DNA of 64,000 nucleotides from Nitratireductor sp. XY-223 (GTDB taxonomy: Bacteria; Pseudomonadota; Alphaproteobacteria; Rhizobiales; Rhizobiaceae): assembly GCF_004959855.1 (NCBI RefSeq), contig NZ_SPNT01000003.1:1-64000 (forward strand), in the 5' to 3' direction. Below, piece after piece: positions 53,596 to 62,300 of the stretch (position 1 is its first letter; each line of letters begins with the position of its first letter). A program made the translations under genes and the position numbers. Below the pieces are notes generated by a model. That model searched no databases. It was not told where the DNA came from and was given only the letters and a program-made list of their open reading frames with translations.

Positions 53596-54249
53596 GATAA
53601 CCACGCGTGCGCCGGGCTTGACGCGCCGGTCCAGGTCCATCACGTCCTGATTGAGCATGGCGATGCCGCCGGCCTCGGCCGACGTGCCGATTTCCCGCCA
53701 ATGGGACGTGCCGTGGATGACGACGCCGTTGCCGAGATAGAGCGCCCGCGCGCCGTAAAGGCTGTTCGGACCGGCCGTCTTCTCCGGTTTCGATCCGGTC
53801 TTGCGGACGTCCTGCGAGACCGGCCAGCTTTCCCGTCCATTGACGATCAGCGTTTCCCGCGTGCCCGAGAAACCGGGCCCGGTTGCGATGCCGTAGCGCA
53901 CTGCCTTCCGGTCGTCCAGGATCACATAGAGAAAGCGGTGCCGCGTATCGATGACGACAGTGCCGACCGGCTCCAGCGTGCGGTCGTGGACGATCTGTCT
54001 CAGATCGTCGGGATTGAGCCGCCGGTAGGGGACCGGGCGGACCTTGTATTCCCCGTCCCGCACGTCGCCGTACATGATGTCGTAGGGTTCGATCGGATAG
54101 TTGAGCTGCCGGGAAGGGGCGGTTTCCTGGCCGAAGCCCTCCGGCGACATGCGGTCGACGCATCCGGCGAGCGCCAATGACGCCGCCATGAGAAAAGAGC
54201 GGCGTGACAGCCCGGATATTCGTTTGTTGTTCCCCGCCAAATCCGTCAT
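53590..54249 (-). CDS. L,D-transpeptidase-fold lipoprotein lacking the catalytic Cys
   Basis: A 219-residue YkuD-fold protein. The N-terminus has a twin-Arg signal (GLSRRSFLMAASLALAGC) with a lipobox ending at Cys30, so it is probably a lipoprotein exported by Tat. The domain contains the VVIDTRHRFLYVI start and IHGTS with His179, but the usual SSGCIRM motif reads EAGGIAM, so Gly195 replaces the catalytic Cys and Ala197 the Arg. Canonical L,D-transpeptidase activity is therefore unlikely. It may bind peptidoglycan or regulate active relatives. Confidence 0.85.
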   Translation of the reverse strand: MTDLAGNNKRISGLSRRSFLMAASLALAGCVDRMSPEGFGQETAPSRQLNYPIEPYDIMYGDVRDGEYKVRPVPYRRLNPDDLRQIVHDRTLEPVGTVVIDTRHRFLYVILDDRKAVRYGIATGPGFSGTRETLIVNGRESWPVSQDVRKTGSKPEKTAGPNSLYGARALYLGNGVVIHGTSHWREIGTSAEAGGIAMLNQDVMDLDRRVKPGARVVIL

Positions 54250-54312
54250 CCCGAATCCTGCGGATAATCCTTATCTGATTCTCCGCGCTTCGGGACAGGG
54301 CGGCGCTTTGTG

Positions 54313-54975
54313 TCAGAGCTGCTGCAGGTTCGGCAGCACGACATCCGGCGAATAGTCCCGGTATTCGTCGGGATTGGAGGCGCGGTTGATCCACACGGTT
54401 CGGAAGCCGAATTTCTTGGCGCCGGCAATGTCCCAGCGGTTGGATGACTGGAAGGAGACCGCGTCCGGGTAGAGCCGGTAGGCGGTCGTCACCATCTCGT
54501 AAACGGCGGGCGTCGCCTTGAATGTCTTCAGTTCGTCGACGGAAAAGACATCGTCCAGCACCGAATCGAGCGCCGCGTTCCGCACCGCGGAATCCAGCAT
54601 TTCGGGCGAGCCGTTCGACAGGATAGCCAGCTTTGCCCCGCGGTCCTTCAGCGCCTTGAGGACCGATGGCACCTCTTCGTAGCAGTCGAGCTTCCAATAG
54701 GCCTCGAGAAGCACATCGCGGTGTTTCGGATCGACCGTCGGAACCCGGGCCAGCGCGAAGTCGAGCGCCTGTTCCGTCAACTGCCAGAAATCGGCATAGG
54801 CTCCCATAAGGGCTCGCACCCAGGAGTATTCCAGCTGCTTGTTGCGCCAGATCTCGGAGAGCAGCTGGCCCTCGGGGCCGACATCGGCCGCATGGCGGCG
54901 CACGGCAGCGTGCACGTCGAACAAAGTGCCGTAAGCGTCGAAAACATAAGCCGCATATCCGTTTGCGGGAGGCAT
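54313..54975 (-). CDS. Haloacid dehalogenase type II-like hydrolase
   Basis: A 220-residue HAD enzyme of the L-2-haloacid dehalogenase type. Nucleophile Asp13 is in YVFDAYGTLFDV, the second motif LAILSNGSPEM carries Ser/Asn, and the third region FQSSNRWDIAGAKKFGF has the Ser-Ser-Asn and Asp residues usual in haloacid dehalogenases. It may hydrolyse 2-haloacids such as chloropropionate or a phosphorylated metabolite. AAAGGA precedes the ATG. It is divergent from the aminotransferase gene. Confidence 0.87.
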   Translation of the reverse strand: MPPANGYAAYVFDAYGTLFDVHAAVRRHAADVGPEGQLLSEIWRNKQLEYSWVRALMGAYADFWQLTEQALDFALARVPTVDPKHRDVLLEAYWKLDCYEEVPSVLKALKDRGAKLAILSNGSPEMLDSAVRNAALDSVLDDVFSVDELKTFKATPAVYEMVTTAYRLYPDAVSFQSSNRWDIAGAKKFGFRTVWINRASNPDEYRDYSPDVVLPNLQQL

Positions 54976-55124
54976 TGCAGTCGTCCTTTCATTTTGCGCT
55001 GCAGCATGTGCCTGCTTGTCCGGTTCGTCAAGAGCGCACGGGCGATCGACTGATATTGACCTCGCGGTCGCGATCGATTTCAGTGGGCCGGAGGTTTTGG
55101 TGCCGAGCAGCCGGAGGGTTTTCC

Positions 55125-56003
55125 ATGACAGTCGTTTCAAGCGTTCAATCGGAGACATGGACCTATGTCGACGGCGACTGGCATCAGGGAAACGTGCCGC
55201 TGGTGGGTCCGCGATCGCACGCCATGTGGCTGGGAACCTCTGTGTTTGACGGCGCGCGCTGGTTCGAGAACGTCGCGCCGGACCTCGACCTGCACAGCGC
55301 GCGCGTCAACGATTCGGCGCGGGCGCTTGGTCTGAACGCGACCATGTCGGCCGAGGAAATCCACGGCCTGTCGCAGGACGGGCTGAAGAAGTTCGGCGGC
55401 GACACGGCCGTCTACATACGACCGATGTACTGGGCCGAACACGGCGGCTACATGTCTGTGCCCGCCGATCCCGATTCGACGCGGTTCTGCCTGTGCCTCT
55501 ACGAGGCGCCGATGATCCCATCGAACGGCTTTTCCGTCACCGTCTCGCCTTTCCGCCGGCCCTCCCTGGAGACCATGCCGACCAACGCGAAGAGCGGCTG
55601 CCTCTATCCCAACAACGGCCGGGCGATCCTCGAGGCCAAGTCCCGCGGCTTCGACAACGCGCTGGTGCTCGACATGCTCGGCAATGTCGCAGAGACGGGC
55701 ACCTCCAACGTCTTTCTCGTCAAGGACGGCGTCGTTTTCACACCCGTTCCGAACGGGACGTTCCTTGCCGGGATCACCCGCCAGCGCATCATGAAGCTGC
55801 TGAAGGAAGATGGCCACGAGGTGGTCGAGAGCCGCCTGCATGTGGACGATTTCATGGACGCGGACGAAATCTTTTCGACCGGTAACCATTCCAAGGTCGT
55901 GCCGATCATCCGCATCGAGGACCGCGAACTGCAGGCCGGGCCCGTGGCCCGTCGGGCGCGGGAGCTCTACTGGGACTGGGCGCACGCCGGCCCGAAGATA
56001 TGA
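55125..56003 (+). CDS. ilvE: Branched-chain amino acid aminotransferase (class IV)
   Basis: A 292-residue class IV PLP enzyme. The Schiff-base Lys is in TNAKSGCLYPNNGRA, and the VAETGTSNVFLVKDG and TFLAGITRQRIMKLL segments are family signatures. It transaminates branched-chain amino acids or a related substrate. D-amino-acid aminotransferase relatives are close, so specificity is not certain. GGAGGGTTTTCC precedes the ATG at 55125. Confidence 0.85.
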   Translation: MTVVSSVQSETWTYVDGDWHQGNVPLVGPRSHAMWLGTSVFDGARWFENVAPDLDLHSARVNDSARALGLNATMSAEEIHGLSQDGLKKFGGDTAVYIRPMYWAEHGGYMSVPADPDSTRFCLCLYEAPMIPSNGFSVTVSPFRRPSLETMPTNAKSGCLYPNNGRAILEAKSRGFDNALVLDMLGNVAETGTSNVFLVKDGVVFTPVPNGTFLAGITRQRIMKLLKEDGHEVVESRLHVDDFMDADEIFSTGNHSKVVPIIRIEDRELQAGPVARRARELYWDWAHAGPKI

Positions 56004-56114
56004 ATCGTCCGCCCGGCCGGAAATTTCGCCGGCATTGCCTTGCCGTACACGCCCGCCGGACATATGTTCCACGCCAAACCAACAACCGGCCGATGGCCTG
56101 AAAAGGAGAGCGAC

Positions 56115-56711
56115 ATGGCTTTTGAACTTCCGGATCTTCCCTACGACTACGAAGCGCTGGCGCCTTATATGTCGCGCGAGACGCTGGAATATCACCACGA
56201 CAAGCACCACAAGGCCTATGTCGACAACGGCAACAAGCTGGCCGCCGAGGCGGGCATGGACGGCCTTCCGCTCGAGGACGTCGTGCGCCAGTCCTTCGGC
56301 AGCAATGCCGGTCTCTTCAACAACGCCGCCCAGCACTACAACCATGTGCATTTCTGGCAGTGGATGAAAAAGGGCGGCGGCGGCACCGCCTTGCCCGGAA
56401 AGCTTGCGTCCGCCGTCGATTCCGACCTTGGCGGATACGACAAGTTCCGCGCCGATTTCATCAATGCCGGCATGACGCAGTTCGGTTCCGGCTGGGCCTG
56501 GATCGCGGTCAAGGACGGCAAGCTGGAAATCATGAAAACGCCGAACGGCGAAAACCCGCTGGTCCACGGCGCGACCCCGATCCTCGGCGTCGATGTCTGG
56601 GAACACTCCTACTATATCGACTATCGCAATGAGCGCCCGAAATATCTCGAGGCCTTTGTCGACAGCCTGATCAACTGGGATTATGTGCTTGAGCTCTATG
56701 AAGCCGCCTAA
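56115..56711 (+). CDS. sodB: Iron superoxide dismutase
   Basis: A 198-residue Fe/Mn superoxide dismutase. Metal ligands are His27 (EYHHDKHH), His77 (NHVHFW), Asp160 and His164 (DVWEHSYY). Gln73 in AAQHYNH, four residues before His77, is the second-sphere Gln of the Fe type. It removes superoxide in the cytosol. AAAAGGAGAGCGAC precedes the ATG. A clear terminator follows. Confidence 0.94.
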   Translation: MAFELPDLPYDYEALAPYMSRETLEYHHDKHHKAYVDNGNKLAAEAGMDGLPLEDVVRQSFGSNAGLFNNAAQHYNHVHFWQWMKKGGGGTALPGKLASAVDSDLGGYDKFRADFINAGMTQFGSGWAWIAVKDGKLEIMKTPNGENPLVHGATPILGVDVWEHSYYIDYRNERPKYLEAFVDSLINWDYVLELYEAA

Positions 56712-56734
56712 GCACGAACAATATTCGAGTCTCC

Positions 56735-56762
56735 AAGCCCCGGCCGCGCCGGGGCTTTTTTT
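56735..56762 (+). terminator. Rho-independent terminator of sodB
   Basis: AAGCCCCGGC (56735-56744) and GCCGGGGCTT (56748-56757) form a 10-bp stem with a 3-base loop, followed by seven T. Confidence 0.85.
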
Positions 56763-56848
56763 GTCAGCCGGCTAAAGCCGTTCTTTTTCTATTCACAATT
56801 TTCCTGTCTATTGCCGGGACTGTTCCAGTTCCAAACACGGAGACCCTC

Positions 56849-57289
56849 ATGAAAAACGCTCTCGCCATCGCCATTGCGGCGTTGTTTTTATCCGGCAATG
56901 CGGCCGTGGCCGCCGAGCCGCAGGTGGAGCGCCAGCAATCGATGAAGAGCGTCGGACAGGCCATGGGCACACTCGCCAAGACGGCCAAGGGCGAGATCGA
57001 CTACGATGCGACGGCGGTGATAGAGGCCTTCGCGGCGATGAACACCGCTGCTGTCAATTTCATCGACCAGTTCCCTGAGGGGACGGAAACGGGCCATGAA
57101 ACCGAGGCGAGCCCCAATATCTGGAGCGATCGTGCCGGCTTCGAAGAGGCTGTCAAAAAGTTCGACACGGACACGGCGAACGCAGTGATAGCTGCGCCGC
57201 ATGACATTGCAGCCTTCCGCGCGGAATTCGGCAAGGTGGCGCAGAACTGCAAGACCTGCCACGAGACTTACCGCGTCTCCAAGAAATAG
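56849..57289 (+). CDS. Cytochrome c556/c-prime family protein
   Basis: A 146-residue periplasmic cytochrome with a signal peptide (AIAIAALFLSGNAAVA) and a C-terminal CKTCH haem site at residues 134-138, as in class II cytochromes. Only one CxxCH is present. These are small high-spin or low-spin helical-bundle cytochromes involved in electron transfer or nitric oxide protection. CACGGAGACCCTC precedes the ATG. It is followed after 82 bases by a diheme cytochrome on the same strand, so an electron-transfer pair is plausible. Confidence 0.9.
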   Translation: MKNALAIAIAALFLSGNAAVAAEPQVERQQSMKSVGQAMGTLAKTAKGEIDYDATAVIEAFAAMNTAAVNFIDQFPEGTETGHETEASPNIWSDRAGFEEAVKKFDTDTANAVIAAPHDIAAFRAEFGKVAQNCKTCHETYRVSKK

Positions 57290-57371
57290 GGACTGCGTAA
57301 TTTCTCTGCTAGAGTGGGCCGCCAGCCTTCGGGCGGGCGGTCCCTTCTGAACGACGATCGGTGGAGCGGCA

Positions 57372-58298
57372 ATGCGCAGGCTTATCGGGTTTCTGGTCAT
57401 ACTCGCGGTCGTTGTGGCCGTGGCGCTCTGGTTCCTGTCGGCGCCCGGCAGGCTCGACGAGGCGGCGTTCGCGGATCTCGGCACGGCCGACCTTGCACGC
57501 GGTGAGGAGATGTTCTGGGCCGGCGGCTGTGCCTCCTGCCATGCCGCGCCCGGCGCCAAGGGCGACGACAAGCTGACGCTCTCCGGCGGCCTGGCGATCA
57601 AGAGCGACTTCGGCACATTCTACGCGCCGAACATTTCCCCCGATACGCAGGCTGGCATCGGCGACTGGACGTTTCGGCAGTTCGCCGAAGCCATGAAAAA
57701 GGGCACGTCGCCGGAGGGAACGCATCTTTATCCGTCCTTTCCCTACACCTCCTATACCCGCATCGCGATGTCGGACCTCAACGACATGTGGGGCTATCTC
57801 CAGACCTTGCCGGCGAGCGACAATGTCGCCCCCGACCATGCGCTGGGTTTTCCCTTCAATATCCGCCGCGCCGTCGGCCTGTGGAACCTGCTGTACCTGC
57901 GCAACGGCGCAGTGATCGACTTCGCTTCGCCCGACGAGGCGGTCAGCCGGGGCCAGTATCTCGTCGAGGGGCCGGGTCATTGCGGCGAGTGCCACACGCC
58001 GCGTTCTCTGATCGGCGGCCTTGAGCTTGGTGAATGGCTGGCCGGGGCGACGAATCCCGACGGCGAGGGCATCATCCCCAACATCACGCCGGACGGCAGC
58101 ATCAAGAGCTGGAGCGCCGGCGACATCGCCTATTATCTGGAGAGCGGCTTCACGCCGGATTTCGACACTGCCGGCGGCTCCATGGTGTCGGTGCAGGAGA
58201 ACATGGCGAAGCTGCCGGCTTCCGACCGCGAGGCGATTGCGGCATACCTGAAAGCCATCCCCGGCCGCCCCAACGGCTATCCGGCGAGGAGCAATTAG
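57372..58298 (+). CDS. Diheme cytochrome c (membrane-anchored)
   Basis: A 308-residue cytochrome with an N-terminal transmembrane anchor (LIGFLVILAVVVAVALWFL) and two CxxCH sites: CASCH at 53-57 and CGECH at 204-208. Class I-type axial Met-containing regions follow each. The architecture resembles the cytochrome subunits of alcohol/gluconate dehydrogenases and related periplasmic oxidoreductases, but no dehydrogenase subunit is adjacent. It probably hands electrons to the respiratory chain together with the preceding c556. Confidence 0.9.
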   Translation: MRRLIGFLVILAVVVAVALWFLSAPGRLDEAAFADLGTADLARGEEMFWAGGCASCHAAPGAKGDDKLTLSGGLAIKSDFGTFYAPNISPDTQAGIGDWTFRQFAEAMKKGTSPEGTHLYPSFPYTSYTRIAMSDLNDMWGYLQTLPASDNVAPDHALGFPFNIRRAVGLWNLLYLRNGAVIDFASPDEAVSRGQYLVEGPGHCGECHTPRSLIGGLELGEWLAGATNPDGEGIIPNITPDGSIKSWSAGDIAYYLESGFTPDFDTAGGSMVSVQENMAKLPASDREAIAAYLKAIPGRPNGYPARSN

Positions 58299-58317
58299 TA
58301 CAAGCCGGCTTCCGCGG

Positions 58318-59511
58318 TCACAATCCGCGCTCGATTGCCCGCAACAGCCGGAAACGAGTCTTGCCCGTTTTGCCGCCCAGGGAGATGACAAATCTCACGA
58401 GCCCGTGGTTTGAAGTGGCGGCGTAGCCCGCCAGCGTCCGCACACCGGGAATGGTGCCCGTCTTGTACCGGGATCCTGCGCGGCTCTTGCGCAGCAAATC
58501 GGCGTGGGGCGCGAAGTGATGGAGCAGCTTGGCGAGGCCGTGCGCGGTAAACCGGTTCCCACGGCTGATGCCGGAGCCTTCCTCGAGTACGACTGCGTCT
58601 TCAAGGCCGTGTTCGGCGAGCAGATCTCCAGCGACCTGTAGCGATTTTTCAAGGCTGACAGGGCCCCCCAACCGGTGTGCGCCGATCTCCAGGAATATCT
58701 GGTTTGCGATATAGTTGTTCGATCCGATCAGCATCTGGGTCAGTATTTCGGCAAGATCGCGGGACTGCCGGTGCACGTAAACCGGCACAAGGCCATCGGC
58801 CACCAGGCCAACCGAGATCTCTCCCTCGACGCTGCCGCCTTCCTTTGCGATAAATGCCGCGAGCAGTTCGCCGGCATAGCGGGCACCCACGGCAGGATCG
58901 TTCTGGGGAAGGCTGATACGGCCCCTACCGGCAGGGCCCCGGGCGCGGAACTGGGCGATCGCCAGCGGCGTGATCGGCGTCTGCTTTTCAGCTGATTTGA
59001 CCGTTTTGCCGCGTCGCACGGCATGGATCGTGTTGAAGTTCGCCGCGAAGGCGGCGTTTGGCGCATTGTAGGCCTCATTGTCGTCCTCGATGCCCGGGAT
59101 GCGAAGGCCGGCGGGGTAGTAGCTCGTGTCGAGCACGATGCCGCCAAAGGGCTTGTCGCCGACCAGCTTGATCAATCTGGACGCCAGCAGCGCCAGCTCT
59201 TCCGAGACCAAAAACGGGTCGCCGCTCCCGCGCACATAAAGGACCCTGTCGTCGTCGAGGTAGAACCGGGTTTTGAACCGGTAGTCGCCCCCCAATACCT
59301 CCATCGCGAGCCAGGCAGTGACGATCTTGGCGACGGACGCTGGGCCAAAGGATTTGTCGGCGTTGTGAGCCACCAGCTCGTTGCCCTGTTCGTCAAGAAC
59401 AAGCACCAGCCCCGACGGTGCGAGTGCGGCGATTTCCTCTTTGGCACCGGCCAGGCTCTGCGTGGTGAGCAGAAGCACGGCGCAGGTGACAGCGAGCAGG
59501 CGAGACCACAT
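58318..59511 (-). CDS. dacB: D-alanyl-D-alanine carboxypeptidase/endopeptidase (PBP4, S13 family)
   Basis: A 397-residue class C penicillin-binding protein with a signal peptide (LLAVTCAVLLLTTQSLAGA). Catalytic SxxK is Ser59-Val-Ala-Lys62 (FGPASVAKIV), SxN is in IGSNNYIANQ and KTG in YKTGTIPGV. It trims the D-Ala-D-Ala stem of peptidoglycan or cuts cross-links. It is shorter than E. coli PBP4 (about 480 residues), so part of the insertion domain may be missing. It converges on the diheme cytochrome gene. Confidence 0.9.
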   Translation of the reverse strand: MWSRLLAVTCAVLLLTTQSLAGAKEEIAALAPSGLVLVLDEQGNELVAHNADKSFGPASVAKIVTAWLAMEVLGGDYRFKTRFYLDDDRVLYVRGSGDPFLVSEELALLASRLIKLVGDKPFGGIVLDTSYYPAGLRIPGIEDDNEAYNAPNAAFAANFNTIHAVRRGKTVKSAEKQTPITPLAIAQFRARGPAGRGRISLPQNDPAVGARYAGELLAAFIAKEGGSVEGEISVGLVADGLVPVYVHRQSRDLAEILTQMLIGSNNYIANQIFLEIGAHRLGGPVSLEKSLQVAGDLLAEHGLEDAVVLEEGSGISRGNRFTAHGLAKLLHHFAPHADLLRKSRAGSRYKTGTIPGVRTLAGYAATSNHGLVRFVISLGGKTGKTRFRLLRAIERGL

Positions 59512-59660
59512 GGCGTATCCAAATCCGGCGCCCGGCTGTCAGACCTGCTTCAGCGCCACTTACACTTCGTATCAGTTATGTCGAAGAATAACCGGCTAAA
59601 ACGGAAAGTTGCAACGTTTCCCGGGAGGCACTTGATGCCATTTGTACAGTCTCGTTTTCA

Positions 59661-60218
59661 TCAGCCCCAGGTTTTTCGCACCCATGCCAGTACTGTGCAT
59701 GCAACAACAGCCATCGTGCCCGCCAAAACATTGAAAAGAATGTCCTGTGGGTCAAAGACGCGATTGGGCAGTATGGCCTGGATACATTCGTCAAGCACGC
59801 CAATGGCGGCGGTCACTGCAATGGCCGGCACCGCCGGCGTCATCATCGAATGGCCATTCCGCGCCCGCTCAGAGAGCGCTTCATAAACGAATACGCCGAC
59901 AACGCCGTATTCAATAAGATGGGTACGCTCCTCAAGCGACGCCTCCAGCCGGACGAACAACAACATGTACACGGCTGCGATGCCCAGAATGACCGTTATC
60001 TCTGCGCCGCCCGGTCGCGCTTTCATCCCGTTCGTGACGATAGAGGCCACGACGAGGATCATGCCCATGGCGAAGGCGGGCTCAAGGAGACCGTGCTCAC
60101 GCAGGAATCCGGCGATTTTCGGTGAAACGCCAAGCGTTGCGTAGATCGCTGCCACAACGGCCAGCGCATAAAGCCAGTATCGGCGCTCCCGCTTCGAATG
60201 GAAAACAGGCATCGGCAT
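59661..60218 (-). CDS. VanZ-like membrane protein
   Basis: A 185-residue protein with about five transmembrane helices. HLIEYGVVGVFVYEAL and the LDECIQAILPNRVFDPQDILFNVLAG block match the VanZ-like domain (two conserved H/EY and DE/PxRxxxxxD motifs). VanZ relatives have unclear roles, sometimes in teicoplanin resistance. The ATG at 60218 or 60212 is the start; no ribosome binding site is clear. Single gene on the minus strand. Confidence 0.75.
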   Translation of the reverse strand: MPMPVFHSKRERRYWLYALAVVAAIYATLGVSPKIAGFLREHGLLEPAFAMGMILVVASIVTNGMKARPGGAEITVILGIAAVYMLLFVRLEASLEERTHLIEYGVVGVFVYEALSERARNGHSMMTPAVPAIAVTAAIGVLDECIQAILPNRVFDPQDILFNVLAGTMAVVACTVLAWVRKTWG

Positions 60219-60356
60219 CGTTATAGCATGCCGCGTGGCAATTGTTCTCGTCCGCTGCTGGCGCAATCCATTCGAAATCACTTTACGGTTGCAGCAGGCA
60301 GGTTCGCCGGATGACGTCTTTCGAGCCGCTCGCTTAGCACCTGCGCGGCCGGGCGC

Positions 60357-61178
60357 TCATCGCACCATGACAACTTCCGTATATTCGGCCGGAACGTCCA
60401 TCGAGCCATCCGTTGCCCTGTTGAACCGGGCTATCAGGGCCGTGATCTCGTCTGCCAGGGCTTGCTGCCGCGGCTCATCAAGTGCCAGGAAAGCCTTGTG
60501 AACAGGGCCGTAATAGGTGCGGAAGACCTCAACGAAGTGGCCGGCGTCTTTATATCGGAATGTATAGTCCCGTTTGCTGCAGCGAATATCTTGCACCGTC
60601 CCTGCAAAGGTGTCCTTGAGCCAGGCTTCGTCACCCCAGACCGCGGGCGGGTTCACGCCGGGCGGAGGGGGAACATGCTGCCCGATCGTCTTGAGGAGCT
60701 GCCCGATAAATCCCGAGCCGGTCCAATTTGTAAGTCCGATAAGCCCGTGCGGCTTGCATACGCGCGTCAGCTCCGCTGCCGCCTGCTCCTGATTGGGGGC
60801 GAACATCACGCCAACGGTCGAGACAACCGCATCGAAGGCATCGCTATCGAAGGGCAAGGCTTCTGCGTCCGCGGTTTCAAAATTGATCCGGTATCCGAAG
60901 ACACCGGCACGCGCCTTTCCTTTGGCCAACAGGGATTCAACATAGTCGGTCGAAGTCACGTCGTGCCAACGCCTGGCGAACGCGATCGACGCATTGCCGC
61001 TGCCCGCGGCCACGTCGAGGACCTTCGCCGGCGGCGCGAGGTTCATGGTCTCGGCCAGTTTTTCCGCCATGATCTGGATCGTTGATCCCACCAGGGCATA
61101 ATCGCCCGAAGCCCAGGAAGCATTCTGCTTTGATTTGATAGCATCGAAATCCGGTGTGGATGGAGATGTACGGTTCAT
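60357..61178 (-). CDS. Class I SAM-dependent methyltransferase
   Basis: A 273-residue Rossmann methyltransferase. The SAM site is KVLDVAAGSGNASIAFARR, followed by the acidic TSTDYVESLL and by FETADAEALPF, as in the UbiE/Methyltransf_11 group. The acceptor is not indicated. It is followed at about 72 bases upstream on the map by the dienelactone hydrolase-like gene on the same strand. The overall length suggests small-molecule methylation. Confidence 0.85.
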   Translation of the reverse strand: MNRTSPSTPDFDAIKSKQNASWASGDYALVGSTIQIMAEKLAETMNLAPPAKVLDVAAGSGNASIAFARRWHDVTSTDYVESLLAKGKARAGVFGYRINFETADAEALPFDSDAFDAVVSTVGVMFAPNQEQAAAELTRVCKPHGLIGLTNWTGSGFIGQLLKTIGQHVPPPPGVNPPAVWGDEAWLKDTFAGTVQDIRCSKRDYTFRYKDAGHFVEVFRTYYGPVHKAFLALDEPRQQALADEITALIARFNRATDGSMDVPAEYTEVVMVR

Positions 61179-61250
61179 GATTTTCCCTCGCGATCATGTC
61201 AATTCGCGGAAATGCCGTGTATGAGCGGGTCTGGCCGGGAAGGGCGCGAC

Positions 61251-62150
61251 TTACCTGCCGAGCGACTGACCCAGGAATTCCAGAATCTCACGGCGTGCAC
61301 GATCCGCGAGTTGCGGGTCGTAGCGGACGGTCACGCTTTTCGGTGGCGTCTTGTAGATGTTTTGCCAATCGTCCTTGCTGGTCCCGCCGGCAAAATCGGG
61401 ATCGTCAAATCCGTGATAGGCGCCTTCGTAAATCCTCAGTTCCGGATTGATGCCGGTCGATTTTGCGGCGAGCGCCGCGCAATCCTTCTTCACCGACCAG
61501 TCATTTTTGCCCGGATAGAGCATCAGCAAAGGCGCGAAGAAATTGCCGCCGGCACTGGTTGAAAAGCACTCCGGATAGAACTGGACGGTTGCGGCAAAGC
61601 GCTCTTCAAAGAGCCGCGAAGCGCTGTCCTGATTGACCAGACTGATTCCGGTTTCGCGGGTCCAGGCAAGAGCGGCAATCTGATCTGTGTCGATGTTCGG
61701 CTGCTCCGACAGGAATTGCAGAGCTCCGAACGCATCGAAAACACGTCCCGATACGAGTTTGGAGCGTCTTTCGTTGCTTATTCGATCGCAAATCGGAATG
61801 TCCTGGCCGCGCGGGGAGAAGCTGTCGACAAGAAGTGTCGCAAAGCCGTTCTCGGTGAGAAACGCCGCCCAGTCGTTGTGAAACGCCTTTACGCCCTCAC
61901 AGCCATGCAGCAGCACAACAGCAGGAAAAGGTCCGGCACCTTCCGGCATGCGCAGGTACCCGTTCAGCGGATCGCCCGGTATCGTTTTGGCGGTCTTGCC
62001 CTGCGCCTTTGCGCGTTTGAGCTGGAAGGCAGTGGGCGGCGCGCTCGCGCTGGAGAACTCGACGGATTGGACGGTTTGAGCAACCGCCGCGCAAGCACCT
62101 AACGTGAAAATTGCAGTAAATGCCGCAATTATTGCGGAATGTGTCAACAT
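61251..62150 (-). CDS. Exported dienelactone hydrolase-like alpha/beta hydrolase with an unusual nucleophile motif
   Basis: A 299-residue protein with a signal peptide (HSAIIAAFTAIFTLGACA). The VLLHGCEGVKAFHNDW region and YHGFDDPDF near the C-terminus are typical of the dienelactone hydrolase family, and the latter has the catalytic His. The nucleophile elbow, normally GxCxG or GxSxG, reads LAWTRETG, so no standard Ser or Cys is present. GGAGGCTCAACT precedes the ATG at 62150. It is divergent from the CadC-like gene. Activity is doubtful. Confidence 0.78.
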   Translation of the reverse strand: MLTHSAIIAAFTAIFTLGACAAVAQTVQSVEFSSASAPPTAFQLKRAKAQGKTAKTIPGDPLNGYLRMPEGAGPFPAVVLLHGCEGVKAFHNDWAAFLTENGFATLLVDSFSPRGQDIPICDRISNERRSKLVSGRVFDAFGALQFLSEQPNIDTDQIAALAWTRETGISLVNQDSASRLFEERFAATVQFYPECFSTSAGGNFFAPLLMLYPGKNDWSVKKDCAALAAKSTGINPELRIYEGAYHGFDDPDFAGGTSKDDWQNIYKTPPKSVTVRYDPQLADRARREILEFLGQSLGR

Positions 62151-62300
62151 AGTTGAGCCTCCGTGCCGAAATATCGGGGAAGTTGTCCTGATGAGCGGCG
62201 ATTTTAACTGCGGATGACAGGTTGTTCCTTGAGAAAACCTGCAGAAATCGGCCCGGCCGTCGATTATGATTGTTGCCATTATTGAATGAAGGCCAATGCG

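Noticed and set aside
54963-55124. Upstream extension of the branched-chain aminotransferase
   Set aside because: The added part is not family-like and overlaps the divergent gene's start; the ATG at 55125 has a proper ribosome binding site.
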